64,000 nucleotides of DNA from Phaeobacter cretensis (GTDB taxonomy: Bacteria > Pseudomonadota > Alphaproteobacteria > Rhodobacterales > Rhodobacteraceae). Below, piece after piece: positions 51,871 to 59,973 of this stretch (positions within the stretch are counted from its first letter, which is position 1; each line of letters opens with the position of its first letter). The stretch is taken from contig NZ_JBKBEU010000001.1 in the NCBI RefSeq assembly GCF_047372505.1, positions 1,054,001-1,118,000 of the forward strand. Reading direction: 5' to 3'. The position numbers were made by a program, and so were the translations under genes. The notes beneath the pieces are model-generated. The model was not told where the DNA came from and made no database searches. It saw nothing but the letters and a program-made list of their open reading frames with translations.

Positions 51871-52459
51871 TGCCATAAAGAGCTATGTCCACGCCATCGA
51901 CGCGATGAACCGGATGATTGGCCGTATTGCCATGTATCTGATCTTTGTATTGGTAGGAGTGCTGCTGTGGTCGTCAGTTTCGAAGACATTCTTCAACCCA
52001 TCGCTCTGGACGTTGGAAACTGCTCAGTTTGTGATGGTTTCCTACTACATTCTGGGAGGGCCCTATTCGATCCAGATGGGCAGTAACGTGCGGATGGATC
52101 TGTTCTATGGCAGCTGGTCGCTCAAGACCAAAGCCTGGGTCGACGCCTTTACTGTAATGTTCCTGATGTTCTATCTCGGTGTGCTGTTTTACGGCGCCGT
52201 CAGCTCGACCGCCTATTCACTGGGGTATTTCGGACTGGAGCCTTTCCACTTCTTTGGCGACCTACTGAAGACCCTTGTGACCGAAGGGTTTGATGCAACT
52301 GCTGCCAAACTTGGCTATCTAGAGCGAAGCTCCACCGCATGGCGGCCGTTCATGTGGCCGATCAAAACCATCCTCTGTTTCGGCGTCTTTTTGATGCTGC
52401 TGCAATGCCTTGCTGAATTGTTCCGTGATCTCGGACGCCTTCGCGGAGACGACTTCTAA
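51863..52459 (+). CDS. dctQ: TRAP transporter small permease
   Basis: DctQ-type subunit of 198 residues with about four membrane spans (RIAMYLIFVLVGVLLWSSV, then FTVMFLMFYLGVLFYGAV and a late FGVFLMLLQCL). ATG 51863 follows AGGGGGCGCATC. Its stop overlaps the dctM start (TAATG). Assignment rests on hydrophobic pattern and on the following dctM and dctP. Confidence 0.9.
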   Translation: MPSAIKSYVHAIDAMNRMIGRIAMYLIFVLVGVLLWSSVSKTFFNPSLWTLETAQFVMVSYYILGGPYSIQMGSNVRMDLFYGSWSLKTKAWVDAFTVMFLMFYLGVLFYGAVSSTAYSLGYFGLEPFHFFGDLLKTLVTEGFDATAAKLGYLERSSTAWRPFMWPIKTILCFGVFLMLLQCLAELFRDLGRLRGDDF

Positions 52460-53961
52460 TGCCCTATGAACTCATCGCCCTTGTGATGTTTGCCGGCATG
52501 ATGCTAATGCTGATGACCGGCCAGCGCGTGTTCGGCGCAATCGGATTTGTAGGTGCCCTTGCCGGTATGCTTCTTTGGGGCACCGGCGGTAGTGAAATCC
52601 CGTTCTCAGCGGCTATGAAGCTGATGAAATGGTATCCTTTGCTGACACTGCCGATGTTCATTTTCATGGGCTATGTGCTGTCGGAATCCAAGATCGCCGA
52701 TGACCTCTACCGGATGTTTCACGTATGGATGGGTCCAGTAAAAGGGGGCCTGGCGATTGGCACCATCGGCCTTATGGTTCTAATTTCCGCGATGAATGGC
52801 CTGTCGGTTGCCGGTATGGCAATCGGTGCCACCATCGCCCTTCCCGAACTGTTGCGCCGTGGGTACGACAAGACACTGGTCACCGGTACAATTCAGGCCG
52901 GGTCCTCACTGGGCATTCTGGTACCGCCCTCGGTGGTGTTGGTGCTCTATGCGATGATCGCGCGTCAGCCGGTAGGACAGCTGTGGCTCGCGGGTGTGGT
53001 ACCTGGATTGCTGATGGCCGCAATGTTCATTCTCTACATCTACTTGCGCGCCCGCATGCAGCCCCATCTCGGCCCGGCAATGAACCCAGATGATTTGGCT
53101 GAATATGAGCGTATCAGCGACCATCCGTTGCGCCTTAACTATTTGGTATTGGGGCTGTTGGTGCTGCTTCCATTAGCGGTAAAACTGGGAGCAGTTGATC
53201 CCAAACCTGGCATGGGTATCGCCTTGGCAGGTGCCATACTGGTCTTTGTCACGCGTGGTATTCCGGCCTTCTACCACGATGTCTTCATGAAAGAAAAACA
53301 CCGCCTCTTGTTCTCGGGCGTGCTGCCGCTTGCGATTTTTGCCACCATGATGGTCCCATTTGTAAACGGTTGGACGTCTCTGGTGGAAAGCTCCGCGATT
53401 GGCGCAATGACGGCATTTGTAGCCGCCATCCTCAAAGGGCGCATGACCAAGGAAGTGTTTGAGACGTCAGTGCGCTCAACGCTTGGGATTTCCTGCATGT
53501 TCATGTGGATCATCCTCGCGGCTTTGGGCTTTGGTGCAATCTTCGATGGACTTGGCGCGGTTAAAGCAATCGAAGACCTGTTCACTACACAGCTTGGCCT
53601 GTCGCCCTGGATGATCCTTATCCTGATGCAGCTTAGCTTTATCGTGATGGGCACCTTTCTAGATGACACCGCGATGCTGGTCATTGTCGCCCCCCTTTAT
53701 GTGCCTCTGGTTGGTGCGCTGGGGTTCGATTTGATCTGGTACGGCGTGCTATACACGATCACAACTCAGATCGCCTATATGACCCCGCCGTTTGGCTACA
53801 ACCTGTTCCTGATGCGCGCCATGGCGCCACCAGAAATCGGGCTGCGGGATATCTATGTGTCAATCATACCATTTGCAGCGGTGATGGTGGTGGCCTTGGC
53901 CCTGGTAATGATCTTCCCACAGATCGCCCTCTGGCTGCCCGAATTTGTTTACGGAAAATAA
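52459..53961 (+). CDS. dctM: TRAP transporter large permease
   Basis: DctM subunit of 500 residues with about 12 spans, the transport channel of a sodium-coupled TRAP importer. Typical motifs include MPYELIALVMFAGMMLMLM at the N-terminus, AGSSLGILVPPSVVLVLYAM (about 150) and LDDTAMLVIVAPLYVPLVG (about 405). It follows dctQ with one shared base. A small hairpin (53973-53987) separates it from dctP and may regulate relative expression. Confidence 0.95.
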   Translation: MPYELIALVMFAGMMLMLMTGQRVFGAIGFVGALAGMLLWGTGGSEIPFSAAMKLMKWYPLLTLPMFIFMGYVLSESKIADDLYRMFHVWMGPVKGGLAIGTIGLMVLISAMNGLSVAGMAIGATIALPELLRRGYDKTLVTGTIQAGSSLGILVPPSVVLVLYAMIARQPVGQLWLAGVVPGLLMAAMFILYIYLRARMQPHLGPAMNPDDLAEYERISDHPLRLNYLVLGLLVLLPLAVKLGAVDPKPGMGIALAGAILVFVTRGIPAFYHDVFMKEKHRLLFSGVLPLAIFATMMVPFVNGWTSLVESSAIGAMTAFVAAILKGRMTKEVFETSVRSTLGISCMFMWIILAALGFGAIFDGLGAVKAIEDLFTTQLGLSPWMILILMQLSFIVMGTFLDDTAMLVIVAPLYVPLVGALGFDLIWYGVLYTITTQIAYMTPPFGYNLFLMRAMAPPEIGLRDIYVSIIPFAAVMVVALALVMIFPQIALWLPEFVYGK

Positions 53962-53972
53962 CCTTCAGAAGA

Positions 53973-53987
53973 GCCCCGTAAGGGGGC
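53973..53987 (+). terminator. short hairpin between dctM and dctP
   Basis: Arms GCCCC and GGGGC with loop GTAAG and no T-run. It may be an attenuator or message stabiliser. Confidence 0.4.
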
Positions 53988-54012
53988 CGAACATTCAACT
54001 CGGAGAAGAGAC

Positions 54013-55047
54013 ATGACGACAAGACGTAAGTTTATTCAGACTGCCGGCGTCGGTGCCATGGCAGCCCCACTGGCAACACCGGCTCTGGCTCAATCCAAGA
54101 TCACCTGGCGGATGCAGACCTATGCTGGTGCTGCGCTGGCAGAACATGTGGTGAAACCCGCCGTGGACATGTTCAACAAGATCGCAGGCGACCGCATGCA
54201 GATCGAGCTCTACTACGCCGACCAGCTGGTCCCGACTGGCGAGCTGTTCCGCGCCATGCAGCGCGGCACCATCGATGCTGTGCAGTCGGACGATGACTCG
54301 ATGGCCTCCCCCACCGAAGTCACTGTCTTTGGTGGCTATTTCCCCTTCGGTTCGCGCTACTCACTCGACGTGCCTGTTCTGTTCAACCAGTACGGCCTGA
54401 ACGAAATCTGGGATGAAGAATACTCTAAAGTTGGCGTCAAGCATATCTCTGCCGGCGCATGGGATCCCTGCCACTTTGCTACCAAAGACCCAATCCGCAG
54501 CCTGGCGGACATGAAGGGCAAGCGTATCTTTACCTTCCCGACTGCCGGTCGTTTCCTCAGCCAGTTTGGCGTTGTTCCTGTCACTCTGCCCTGGGAAGAC
54601 ATCGAAGTCGCCATGCAGACCGGTGAGTTGGACGGCGTTGCATGGTCCGGCATCACCGAAGACTACACCGTCGGCTGGGCGGATGTGACCAACTACTTCC
54701 TGACCAACAACATCTCTGGCGCTTGGGCCGGATCGTTCTTTGCCAACCAAGGCCGTTGGAATGAGCTGCCCGAAGATCTGCAAACCCTGTTCCGGGTGTG
54801 CTGTGATCAGTCGCATTACTATCGTCAGTGGTGGTACTGGGGCGGCGAAGCCTCGCTGCGGGTCAATGGCCCCAAGCTGGAGCTGACCTCTATTCCTGAC
54901 GAAGAATGGAAGACCGTCGAAGACGCTGCGGTCGCCTTCTGGGATGAAATCGCCGCCGAAAGCCCCACCAAGGCCAAGGTTGTCGACATCTTCAAGAAGT
55001 ACAACGCCGACATGCAAAAGGCTGGCCGCCCATACCGTTACGGTTAA
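54013..55047 (+). CDS. dctP: TRAP transporter substrate-binding protein
   Basis: DctP of 344 residues. A twin-arginine signal (TTRRKFIQTAGVGAMAAPLA) ends at ALA near residue 26. The mature protein has TYAGAALAEHVVKPAVDMFN, and in the middle FTFPTAGRFLSQFGVVPVTL, whose arginine lies where TRAP binders contact a carboxylate, and GELDGVAWSGITED. ATG 54013 follows CGGAGAAGAGAC. The substrate is therefore likely to carry an acid group. A strong stem at 55064 follows its end. Confidence 0.93.
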   Translation: MTTRRKFIQTAGVGAMAAPLATPALAQSKITWRMQTYAGAALAEHVVKPAVDMFNKIAGDRMQIELYYADQLVPTGELFRAMQRGTIDAVQSDDDSMASPTEVTVFGGYFPFGSRYSLDVPVLFNQYGLNEIWDEEYSKVGVKHISAGAWDPCHFATKDPIRSLADMKGKRIFTFPTAGRFLSQFGVVPVTLPWEDIEVAMQTGELDGVAWSGITEDYTVGWADVTNYFLTNNISGAWAGSFFANQGRWNELPEDLQTLFRVCCDQSHYYRQWWYWGGEASLRVNGPKLELTSIPDEEWKTVEDAAVAFWDEIAAESPTKAKVVDIFKKYNADMQKAGRPYRYG

Positions 55048-55063
55048 GCCAGAAACGTGAAAA

Positions 55064-55094
55064 GAGATTGGCCCGCGAGAGGTGGGCCAATCTC
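55064..55094 (+). terminator. perfect 11-bp stem-loop after dctP
   Basis: Arms GAGATTGGCCC and GGGCCAATCTC around a 9-base loop, within the gap between dctP and the glutamine-synthetase-like gene. It lacks a T-tract, so it is more likely a message-stabilising or attenuating stem than a full terminator. Confidence 0.7.
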
Positions 55095-55158
55095 CTCCCT
55101 AAGGAATTTGCCCGGCTTTTTGAAAAAAGTTGTGGCCTCAGAACACAAAGGGCTGCTC

Positions 55159-56511
55159 ATGCTCTCCTTCGATACGCTCAAAGACCAGGTTGCCGACGGC
55201 ACAGTTGATACAGTTCTGGTGTGCCTTGTGGACATGCAGGGGCGCCTCATGGGCAAACGGTTTCACGCCAAGCATTTTGTGAATGGCGCATGGGAAGAGA
55301 CCCATTGCTGCAACTATCTGCTCGCGACGGATCTGGAAATGGCGACGCCCGATGGTTATGCATCAACCAGCTGGGAAAACGGCTATGGCGACTACGTCAT
55401 GAAACCGGATCTTACAACACTGCGTCCGGTGCCTTGGCTCGATGGTACCGTCATGGTGCTGTGTGACGTGTTGGACCACCATACCCACAAGGAAGTCAGC
55501 CACTCCCCCCGCTCCATTCTGAAGAGACAGATTGCCCGGCTTACCGAGATGGGCTTTGACGCGATGATGGCGACCGAGCTTGAGTTCTTCCTCTTTGAAA
55601 AGAGCTTTGACGAGGTGCGCAAATCCGGCTTCCGCGATCTTGCGCCAATCTCCGGTTACAATGAAGACTACAACATCATGCAGACGACCCGCGAAGAGCA
55701 TGTGATGCGGCCGATCCGCAACCATCTCTATGATGCAGGCCTGCCGATTGAGAATTCCAAAGGTGAAGCCGAAACCGGTCAGGAAGAGCTGAATATCAAA
55801 TACGCTCCGGCGATGGATACGGCGGATCATCACACGATAGCCAAACACGCGATCAAGGAAATTGCCCATCTGCAGGGCCACGCTGCGACCTTCTTGCCCA
55901 AATGGCACCGCGACAAGGTCGGCTCTTCCAGCCATGTTCACCAATCGCTTTGGAAGGATGGCAAGCCTGCCTTCTACAATGAGACCGATGAGCTTGGCAT
56001 GTCCGATCTGATGAAACACTATATGGCCGGGATGCTGAAATACGCGCCTGATTACACCTATTTTCTGGCACCCTATATCAACAGCTACAAACGGTTCATG
56101 AAAGGCACTTTCGCGCCGACCCGGATCATCTGGTCTGTGGACAATCGCACGGCTGGGTTTCGTCTGTGCGGCGAAGGAAGCAAGGCTATTCGTGTTGAAT
56201 GTCGGGTGGGCGGTTCCGATCTCAACCCCTATCTGGCGATGGCAGCGCAGCTGGCCGCCGGGATTGCAGGGATTGAAGAAAAGCTGGAGCTGGCTCCCCC
56301 AACAAAAGGGGATACCTACAAAGGCGATACCGGCATGATTCCCTCCACCTTGCGCGAGGCACGCGATGCCTTAATGGGATCTGAACTGCTGCGCCGTGCC
56401 TTTGGTGATGATGTGGTGGATCACTATGCGCGCACTGCCGAAGTCGAAATCGAAGATTTCGAGCGCGCAGTGACCGATTATGAGGTCGCTCGTGGGTTTG
56501 AGCGCGCTTAA
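55159..56511 (+). CDS. glutamine synthetase family protein (possible gamma-glutamyl-amine ligase)
   Basis: A 450-residue glutamine-synthetase-fold enzyme of the group that includes gamma-glutamylpolyamine synthetase (PuuA) and other gamma-glutamyl amide ligases. Seen: MMATELEFFLFE (metal ligands), GQEELNIKYAPAMDTADHH, GSSSHVHQSLW (HxH region), NSYKRFMKGTFAPTRIIWSV and the Arg/Glu in ECRVGGSDLNPYLAMAAQL. It lacks the usual adenylylation-site Tyr context that I could identify. I chose ATG 55159, preceded by AAAGGGCTGCTC; the frame is open from 55057 but that would cover the hairpin. Specificity is unknown. Confidence 0.87.
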   Translation: MLSFDTLKDQVADGTVDTVLVCLVDMQGRLMGKRFHAKHFVNGAWEETHCCNYLLATDLEMATPDGYASTSWENGYGDYVMKPDLTTLRPVPWLDGTVMVLCDVLDHHTHKEVSHSPRSILKRQIARLTEMGFDAMMATELEFFLFEKSFDEVRKSGFRDLAPISGYNEDYNIMQTTREEHVMRPIRNHLYDAGLPIENSKGEAETGQEELNIKYAPAMDTADHHTIAKHAIKEIAHLQGHAATFLPKWHRDKVGSSSHVHQSLWKDGKPAFYNETDELGMSDLMKHYMAGMLKYAPDYTYFLAPYINSYKRFMKGTFAPTRIIWSVDNRTAGFRLCGEGSKAIRVECRVGGSDLNPYLAMAAQLAAGIAGIEEKLELAPPTKGDTYKGDTGMIPSTLREARDALMGSELLRRAFGDDVVDHYARTAEVEIEDFERAVTDYEVARGFERA

Positions 56512-56554
56512 GGCAATCGGCCTTCAGCGAGAGTATTTAGGAACGACGACGATG

Positions 56555-56567
56555 GGGGCAACGCCCC
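56555..56567. repeat. GC-rich hairpin upstream of the ALDH gene
   Basis: Arms GGGGC and GCCCC with loop AAC in the gap between the ligase and the aldehyde dehydrogenase, next to AGTATTTAG (56532-56540). A related hairpin and the complementary CTAAATACT occur before the alcohol dehydrogenase gene (57990-58038). Confidence 0.55.
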
Positions 56568-56590
56568 TGTCAAACCAAATGAGGAACACA

Positions 56591-57973
56591 ATGGGCCAGA
56601 CCCTGAAATGCATCTCACCGATCGATGGATCGGTCTACGCTGAGCGTGAAATACTGCCACGCGAAGCCGCCTTTGAGCTGACTCAGCGGTCGCGCATGGC
56701 GCAGACGGGCTGGGCCGCACGCCCTCTTCAGGAGCGCATTGATCTAGTGATGGCTGGTGTAGCCGCTGTCGGGGCAATGAATGATGAGATCGTGCCAGAA
56801 CTGGCACATATGATGGGTCGCCCTATCCGCTACGGCGGGGAATTTGGAGGCTTCAACGAGCGCGCCAGCCATATGGCGACAATCGCCAAAGATGCGCTTG
56901 CGGACATTGAAGTCGGCGAAGATGAGCACTTCAAACGCTATATTAAACATGTGCCGCACGGTGTGGTGTTGGTTGTCGCGCCGTGGAACTACCCATATAT
57001 GACCGCAATCAATACTGTGGCTCCTGCGCTGATAGCGGGGAATACCGTCGTACTGAAACATGCAACTCAGACACTCCTGGTGGGTGAGCGCATGGCACAG
57101 GCCTTTCATGCGGTCGGCATTCCAGAAGACGTGTTTCAGAACGCCTTTCTTGACCATGACACGACCTCTGAGCTGATCTCGCAACGCGCGTTCAACTTTG
57201 TGAATTTCACCGGCTCCGTCGGCGGTGGCCGCGCGATGGAACGGGCGGCGGCAGGCACCTTCACCGGCGTAGGCACTGAGCTTGGGGGTAAGGACCCGGG
57301 CTATGTGATGGAAGACGCGGATGTGGATGCCGCGGTTGATACATTGATCGATGGCGCAATGTTCAACTCCGGTCAGTGTTGCTGCGGTATTGAGAGGATC
57401 TACGTCCACGCGAGTCTCTATGACGCCTTTTTGGAGAAAGCCATTGCCATCGTAAACGGCTACAAGCTGGGCCACCCACTGGAACAAGACACCACCATCG
57501 GACCGATGGCTAACGTGCGCTTCGCCAACGAGGTCCGCTCCCAGATTTCCGATGCCGTTGCGGCAGGAGCCGTCGCCCATATAGAGACCATGCCTCAGGA
57601 TGATGGTGGAGCCTATCTGACTCCCCAGATCCTGACCCAAGTAACCCATGACATGCGAGTAATGCGCGAAGAGAGCTTTGGCCCTGTCGTGGGTATCATG
57701 AAAGTCTCCTCCGACGCCGAAGCGATTGCGCTGATGAACGACAGCAACTTTGGCCTCACTGCGTCGCTCTGGACGGCTGACTTGGACCGTGCGCAGTCTA
57801 TTGGTGACAAGATCGAGACCGGTACTGTCTTCATGAACCGCGCAGATTATCTGGATCCCGGCCTCTGCTGGACCGGGTGCAAGGACACCGGGCGCGGCGG
57901 CGGCCTTTCTGTTATTGGCTATCAGAACCTGACACGTCCGAAATCCTATCATTTGAAAAAGACCACAGGTTAA
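56591..57973 (+). CDS. aldehyde dehydrogenase
   Basis: NAD(P)-dependent aldehyde dehydrogenase of 460 residues. Catalytic glutamate is in GTELGGKDPGYVMEDADVDA and the nucleophilic cysteine in NSGQCCCGIERIYVH (about residue 262); the cofactor region is VLVVAPWNYPYMTAINTV. ATG 56591 follows GAGGAACACA. By position it oxidises the aldehyde made by the neighbouring alcohol dehydrogenase. The exact substrate is unknown. Confidence 0.9.
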   Translation: MGQTLKCISPIDGSVYAEREILPREAAFELTQRSRMAQTGWAARPLQERIDLVMAGVAAVGAMNDEIVPELAHMMGRPIRYGGEFGGFNERASHMATIAKDALADIEVGEDEHFKRYIKHVPHGVVLVVAPWNYPYMTAINTVAPALIAGNTVVLKHATQTLLVGERMAQAFHAVGIPEDVFQNAFLDHDTTSELISQRAFNFVNFTGSVGGGRAMERAAAGTFTGVGTELGGKDPGYVMEDADVDAAVDTLIDGAMFNSGQCCCGIERIYVHASLYDAFLEKAIAIVNGYKLGHPLEQDTTIGPMANVRFANEVRSQISDAVAAGAVAHIETMPQDDGGAYLTPQILTQVTHDMRVMREESFGPVVGIMKVSSDAEAIALMNDSNFGLTASLWTADLDRAQSIGDKIETGTVFMNRADYLDPGLCWTGCKDTGRGGGLSVIGYQNLTRPKSYHLKKTTG

Positions 57974-58006
57974 GGCCTGTCATCTTTCTCTAAATACTCC
58001 GGGGGG

Positions 58007-58038
58007 CTTGCCGGTAGGCAAGTGGGGGCAGTGCCCCC
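58007..58038. repeat. two GC-rich hairpins upstream of the Fe-ADH gene
   Basis: Arms CTTGCC/GGCAAG (58007-58022) and GGGGGC/GCCCCC (58024-58038) between the aldehyde and alcohol dehydrogenase genes, with CTAAATACT just upstream (57990-57998). They resemble the hairpin at 56555 and may be a dispersed intergenic element of this lineage. Confidence 0.6.
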
Positions 58039-58065
58039 TCCCCAACTCATCACAGGAACATGCAT

Positions 58066-59211
58066 ATGACTCTCGTTGGAAACTGGTCTTATCCAACCGC
58101 AATCAAATTCGGCGCCGGTCGGATTAAGGAACTGGCAGATGCCTGCGCTGCGGCTGGCATCAAGAAGCCACTCCTGGTCACAGACAAGGGCTTAGCCAAT
58201 CTGCCGGTCACCCAATCTACCCTTGAGACTATGGCGGCTGCGGGCCTGGGGCGCGGTATATTCTCCGAAGTAGACCCAAACCCAAATGAGAAAAACCTTG
58301 AGGCTGGTGTAGCTGCATACAATGCAGGTGAGCACGACGGTGTTATTGCCTTTGGCGGCGGATCGGGTCTCGATCTGGGTAAAATGGTTGCGTTCATGTG
58401 TGGCCAGAACCGCCCGGTCTGGGATTTTGAGGACATCGGTGATTGGTGGACCCGCGCGGATGCTGATGCCATCGCACCAATCATTGCGGTGCCAACTACA
58501 GCAGGTACAGGCTCCGAGGTAGGTCGTGCCTCCGTCATCACTGACAGTGCAACCCATCAGAAAAAGATCATCTTCCACCCGAAGGTTCTACCCACTGTCG
58601 TGATCTGCGACCCTGAATTGACCGTTGGCATGCCCCAGTTCATCACCGCAGGCACTGGTTTGGATGCATTTGCCCATTGTGTTGAGGCATTCAGCAGCCC
58701 CCATTACCACCCCATGTCCCAAGGCATCGCGCTAGAAGGCATGCGGCTGGTCAAGGATTATCTGCCGCGCGCCTATGCTGACGGTACCGACATTGAGGCC
58801 CGAGCACAGCTGATGTCTGCTGCAGCGATGGGGGCGACCGCGTTCCAAAAGGGCCTTGGCGCGATTCATGCCATGAGCCACCCAATTGGCGCGGTGTTCA
58901 ACACGCACCACGGCACCACCAATGCGGTCTGCATGCCAGCGGTTCTGGCCTTCAACGCACCGCAGATCCGCGACCGCTTTGAGACAGCAGCCGCCTACCT
59001 GGACATTGCAGGCGGTTTCGACGGGTTCTGCGCTTATGTGCAGGAACTGAACGACTCGCTTGGTATTCCGCGCGGGCTGTCTGACCTTGGCGTCACTGCA
59101 GACGCCATCCCGGAGCTGGTAAAAGGCGCGTTGATCGATCCCTCTTGCGGCGGCAACCCGATCACTCTTGACGAGGCAAACCTCACACAACTGTTCAAGG
59201 ACGCACTCTGA
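58066..59211 (+). CDS. iron-containing alcohol dehydrogenase
   Basis: Group III alcohol dehydrogenase of 381 residues. The nucleotide motif is IAFGGGSGLDLGKMVAFM, followed by TTAGTGSEVGRASVITD and the metal-binding block AGTGLDAFAHCVEAFS, then AIHAMSHPIGAVFNTHHGTT with the ligand histidines. ATG 58066 lies seven bases after AGGAA; an in-frame ATG at 58060 is too close. Last gene of the island, ending before a terminator. It resembles EutG-like enzymes that act on short alcohols. Confidence 0.92.
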   Translation: MTLVGNWSYPTAIKFGAGRIKELADACAAAGIKKPLLVTDKGLANLPVTQSTLETMAAAGLGRGIFSEVDPNPNEKNLEAGVAAYNAGEHDGVIAFGGGSGLDLGKMVAFMCGQNRPVWDFEDIGDWWTRADADAIAPIIAVPTTAGTGSEVGRASVITDSATHQKKIIFHPKVLPTVVICDPELTVGMPQFITAGTGLDAFAHCVEAFSSPHYHPMSQGIALEGMRLVKDYLPRAYADGTDIEARAQLMSAAAMGATAFQKGLGAIHAMSHPIGAVFNTHHGTTNAVCMPAVLAFNAPQIRDRFETAAAYLDIAGGFDGFCAYVQELNDSLGIPRGLSDLGVTADAIPELVKGALIDPSCGGNPITLDEANLTQLFKDAL

Positions 59212-59301
59212 GCGCCATAGGGTCTGGCGTATATAGAAACTACGTTTGCGCCCAGGCGATCCTCGGCTGAGCGCATCGCAACGACGTTGTGATAGAGTCT
59301 G

Positions 59302-59342
59302 AACTGCGCCCCCTCCGAGTAAGAGAAGGGGGCGCAGTTTTA
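59302..59342. terminator. bidirectional terminator between Fe-ADH and tmpB
   Basis: A 12-bp stem with arms AACTGCGCCCCC and GGGGGCGCAGTT, followed by TTTAT on the plus strand, between the convergent alcohol dehydrogenase and HD-domain genes. Strong in appearance. Confidence 0.88.
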
Positions 59343-59352
59343 TCAAAGACCT

Positions 59353-59973
59353 CTAGTCTGCGGTTCCGCAATGTTGGTCGACCATGCGCTGCACCATCGG
59401 CGCAAAATGCCAGAAATCCGGGGTCGTCATCCCCTCACGCTTGCCCGCTTCGTCAAGGTAGCGCACCGCGATGATCTCTTTCAGGTTTGGATTCGTTTCA
59501 AATTCAGCCACTTCCTCGGCTGTCATCGGTCCGCCCTGCAATTCCAAAGTATGAATAGACGCCGGAGACAGGCGTTTGAAATACTCGGGCTTCGTGGCGC
59601 ACAGATAACGCTTCGCTGCGACATGATAACGGCAGCTATCGGTGATCACACTAGGAAAGAACTGCTCCAGCACCTCAGCGCCGGCGTCTTCGTGATGGCG
59701 GTCCTCGGTATCGTCGGGATGATATGTGCCAAATTCCGAGGTGAAATGACCAATGTCATGCAGCAAAGCGCCCACGATGATTTCTTCCGGTTGGCCATTC
59801 TGTTCGGCTATGGTTGCACCCTGCAACATATGTTCGCCCATGGTCACTGGCTCACCAAGATACTCTTCGCCCCCGCGCCGGTCGAAGATTGAACCGAGAA
59901 AATCGACGATCGTTTCACGATCTAGCGTGCCGGGAGGGGTATAAGACGCTGGCGATTGCTGACGGTTGTTCAT
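59353..59973 (-). CDS. tmpB: HD-domain diiron oxygenase, TmpB-like
   Basis: A 206-residue HD-domain protein resembling PhnZ and TmpB, mixed-valent diiron oxygenases that cleave the C-P bond of a hydroxylated phosphonate. Residues seen: His48, then His72-Asp73 in ALLHDIGHF, and the Tyr-x-x-Glu gate Tyr38-Leu-Gly-Glu41, as PhnZ has Tyr24/Glu27. The start overlaps the tmpA stop (ATGA), the pairing described for Leisingera caerulea TmpA/TmpB, where TmpB turns (R)-1-hydroxy-2-(trimethylamino)ethylphosphonate into glycine betaine and phosphate. PhnZ, with a different substrate, is the main alternative. Confidence 0.78.
   Translation of the reverse strand: MNNRQQSPASYTPPGTLDRETIVDFLGSIFDRRGGEEYLGEPVTMGEHMLQGATIAEQNGQPEEIIVGALLHDIGHFTSEFGTYHPDDTEDRHHEDAGAEVLEQFFPSVITDSCRYHVAAKRYLCATKPEYFKRLSPASIHTLELQGGPMTAEEVAEFETNPNLKEIIAVRYLDEAGKREGMTTPDFWHFAPMVQRMVDQHCGTAD

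Noticed and set aside
55057..55158. Longer start for the glutamine-synthetase-like gene
   Set aside because: The codons cover a perfect 11-bp hairpin; ATG 55159 has a better site and gives a standard N-terminus.
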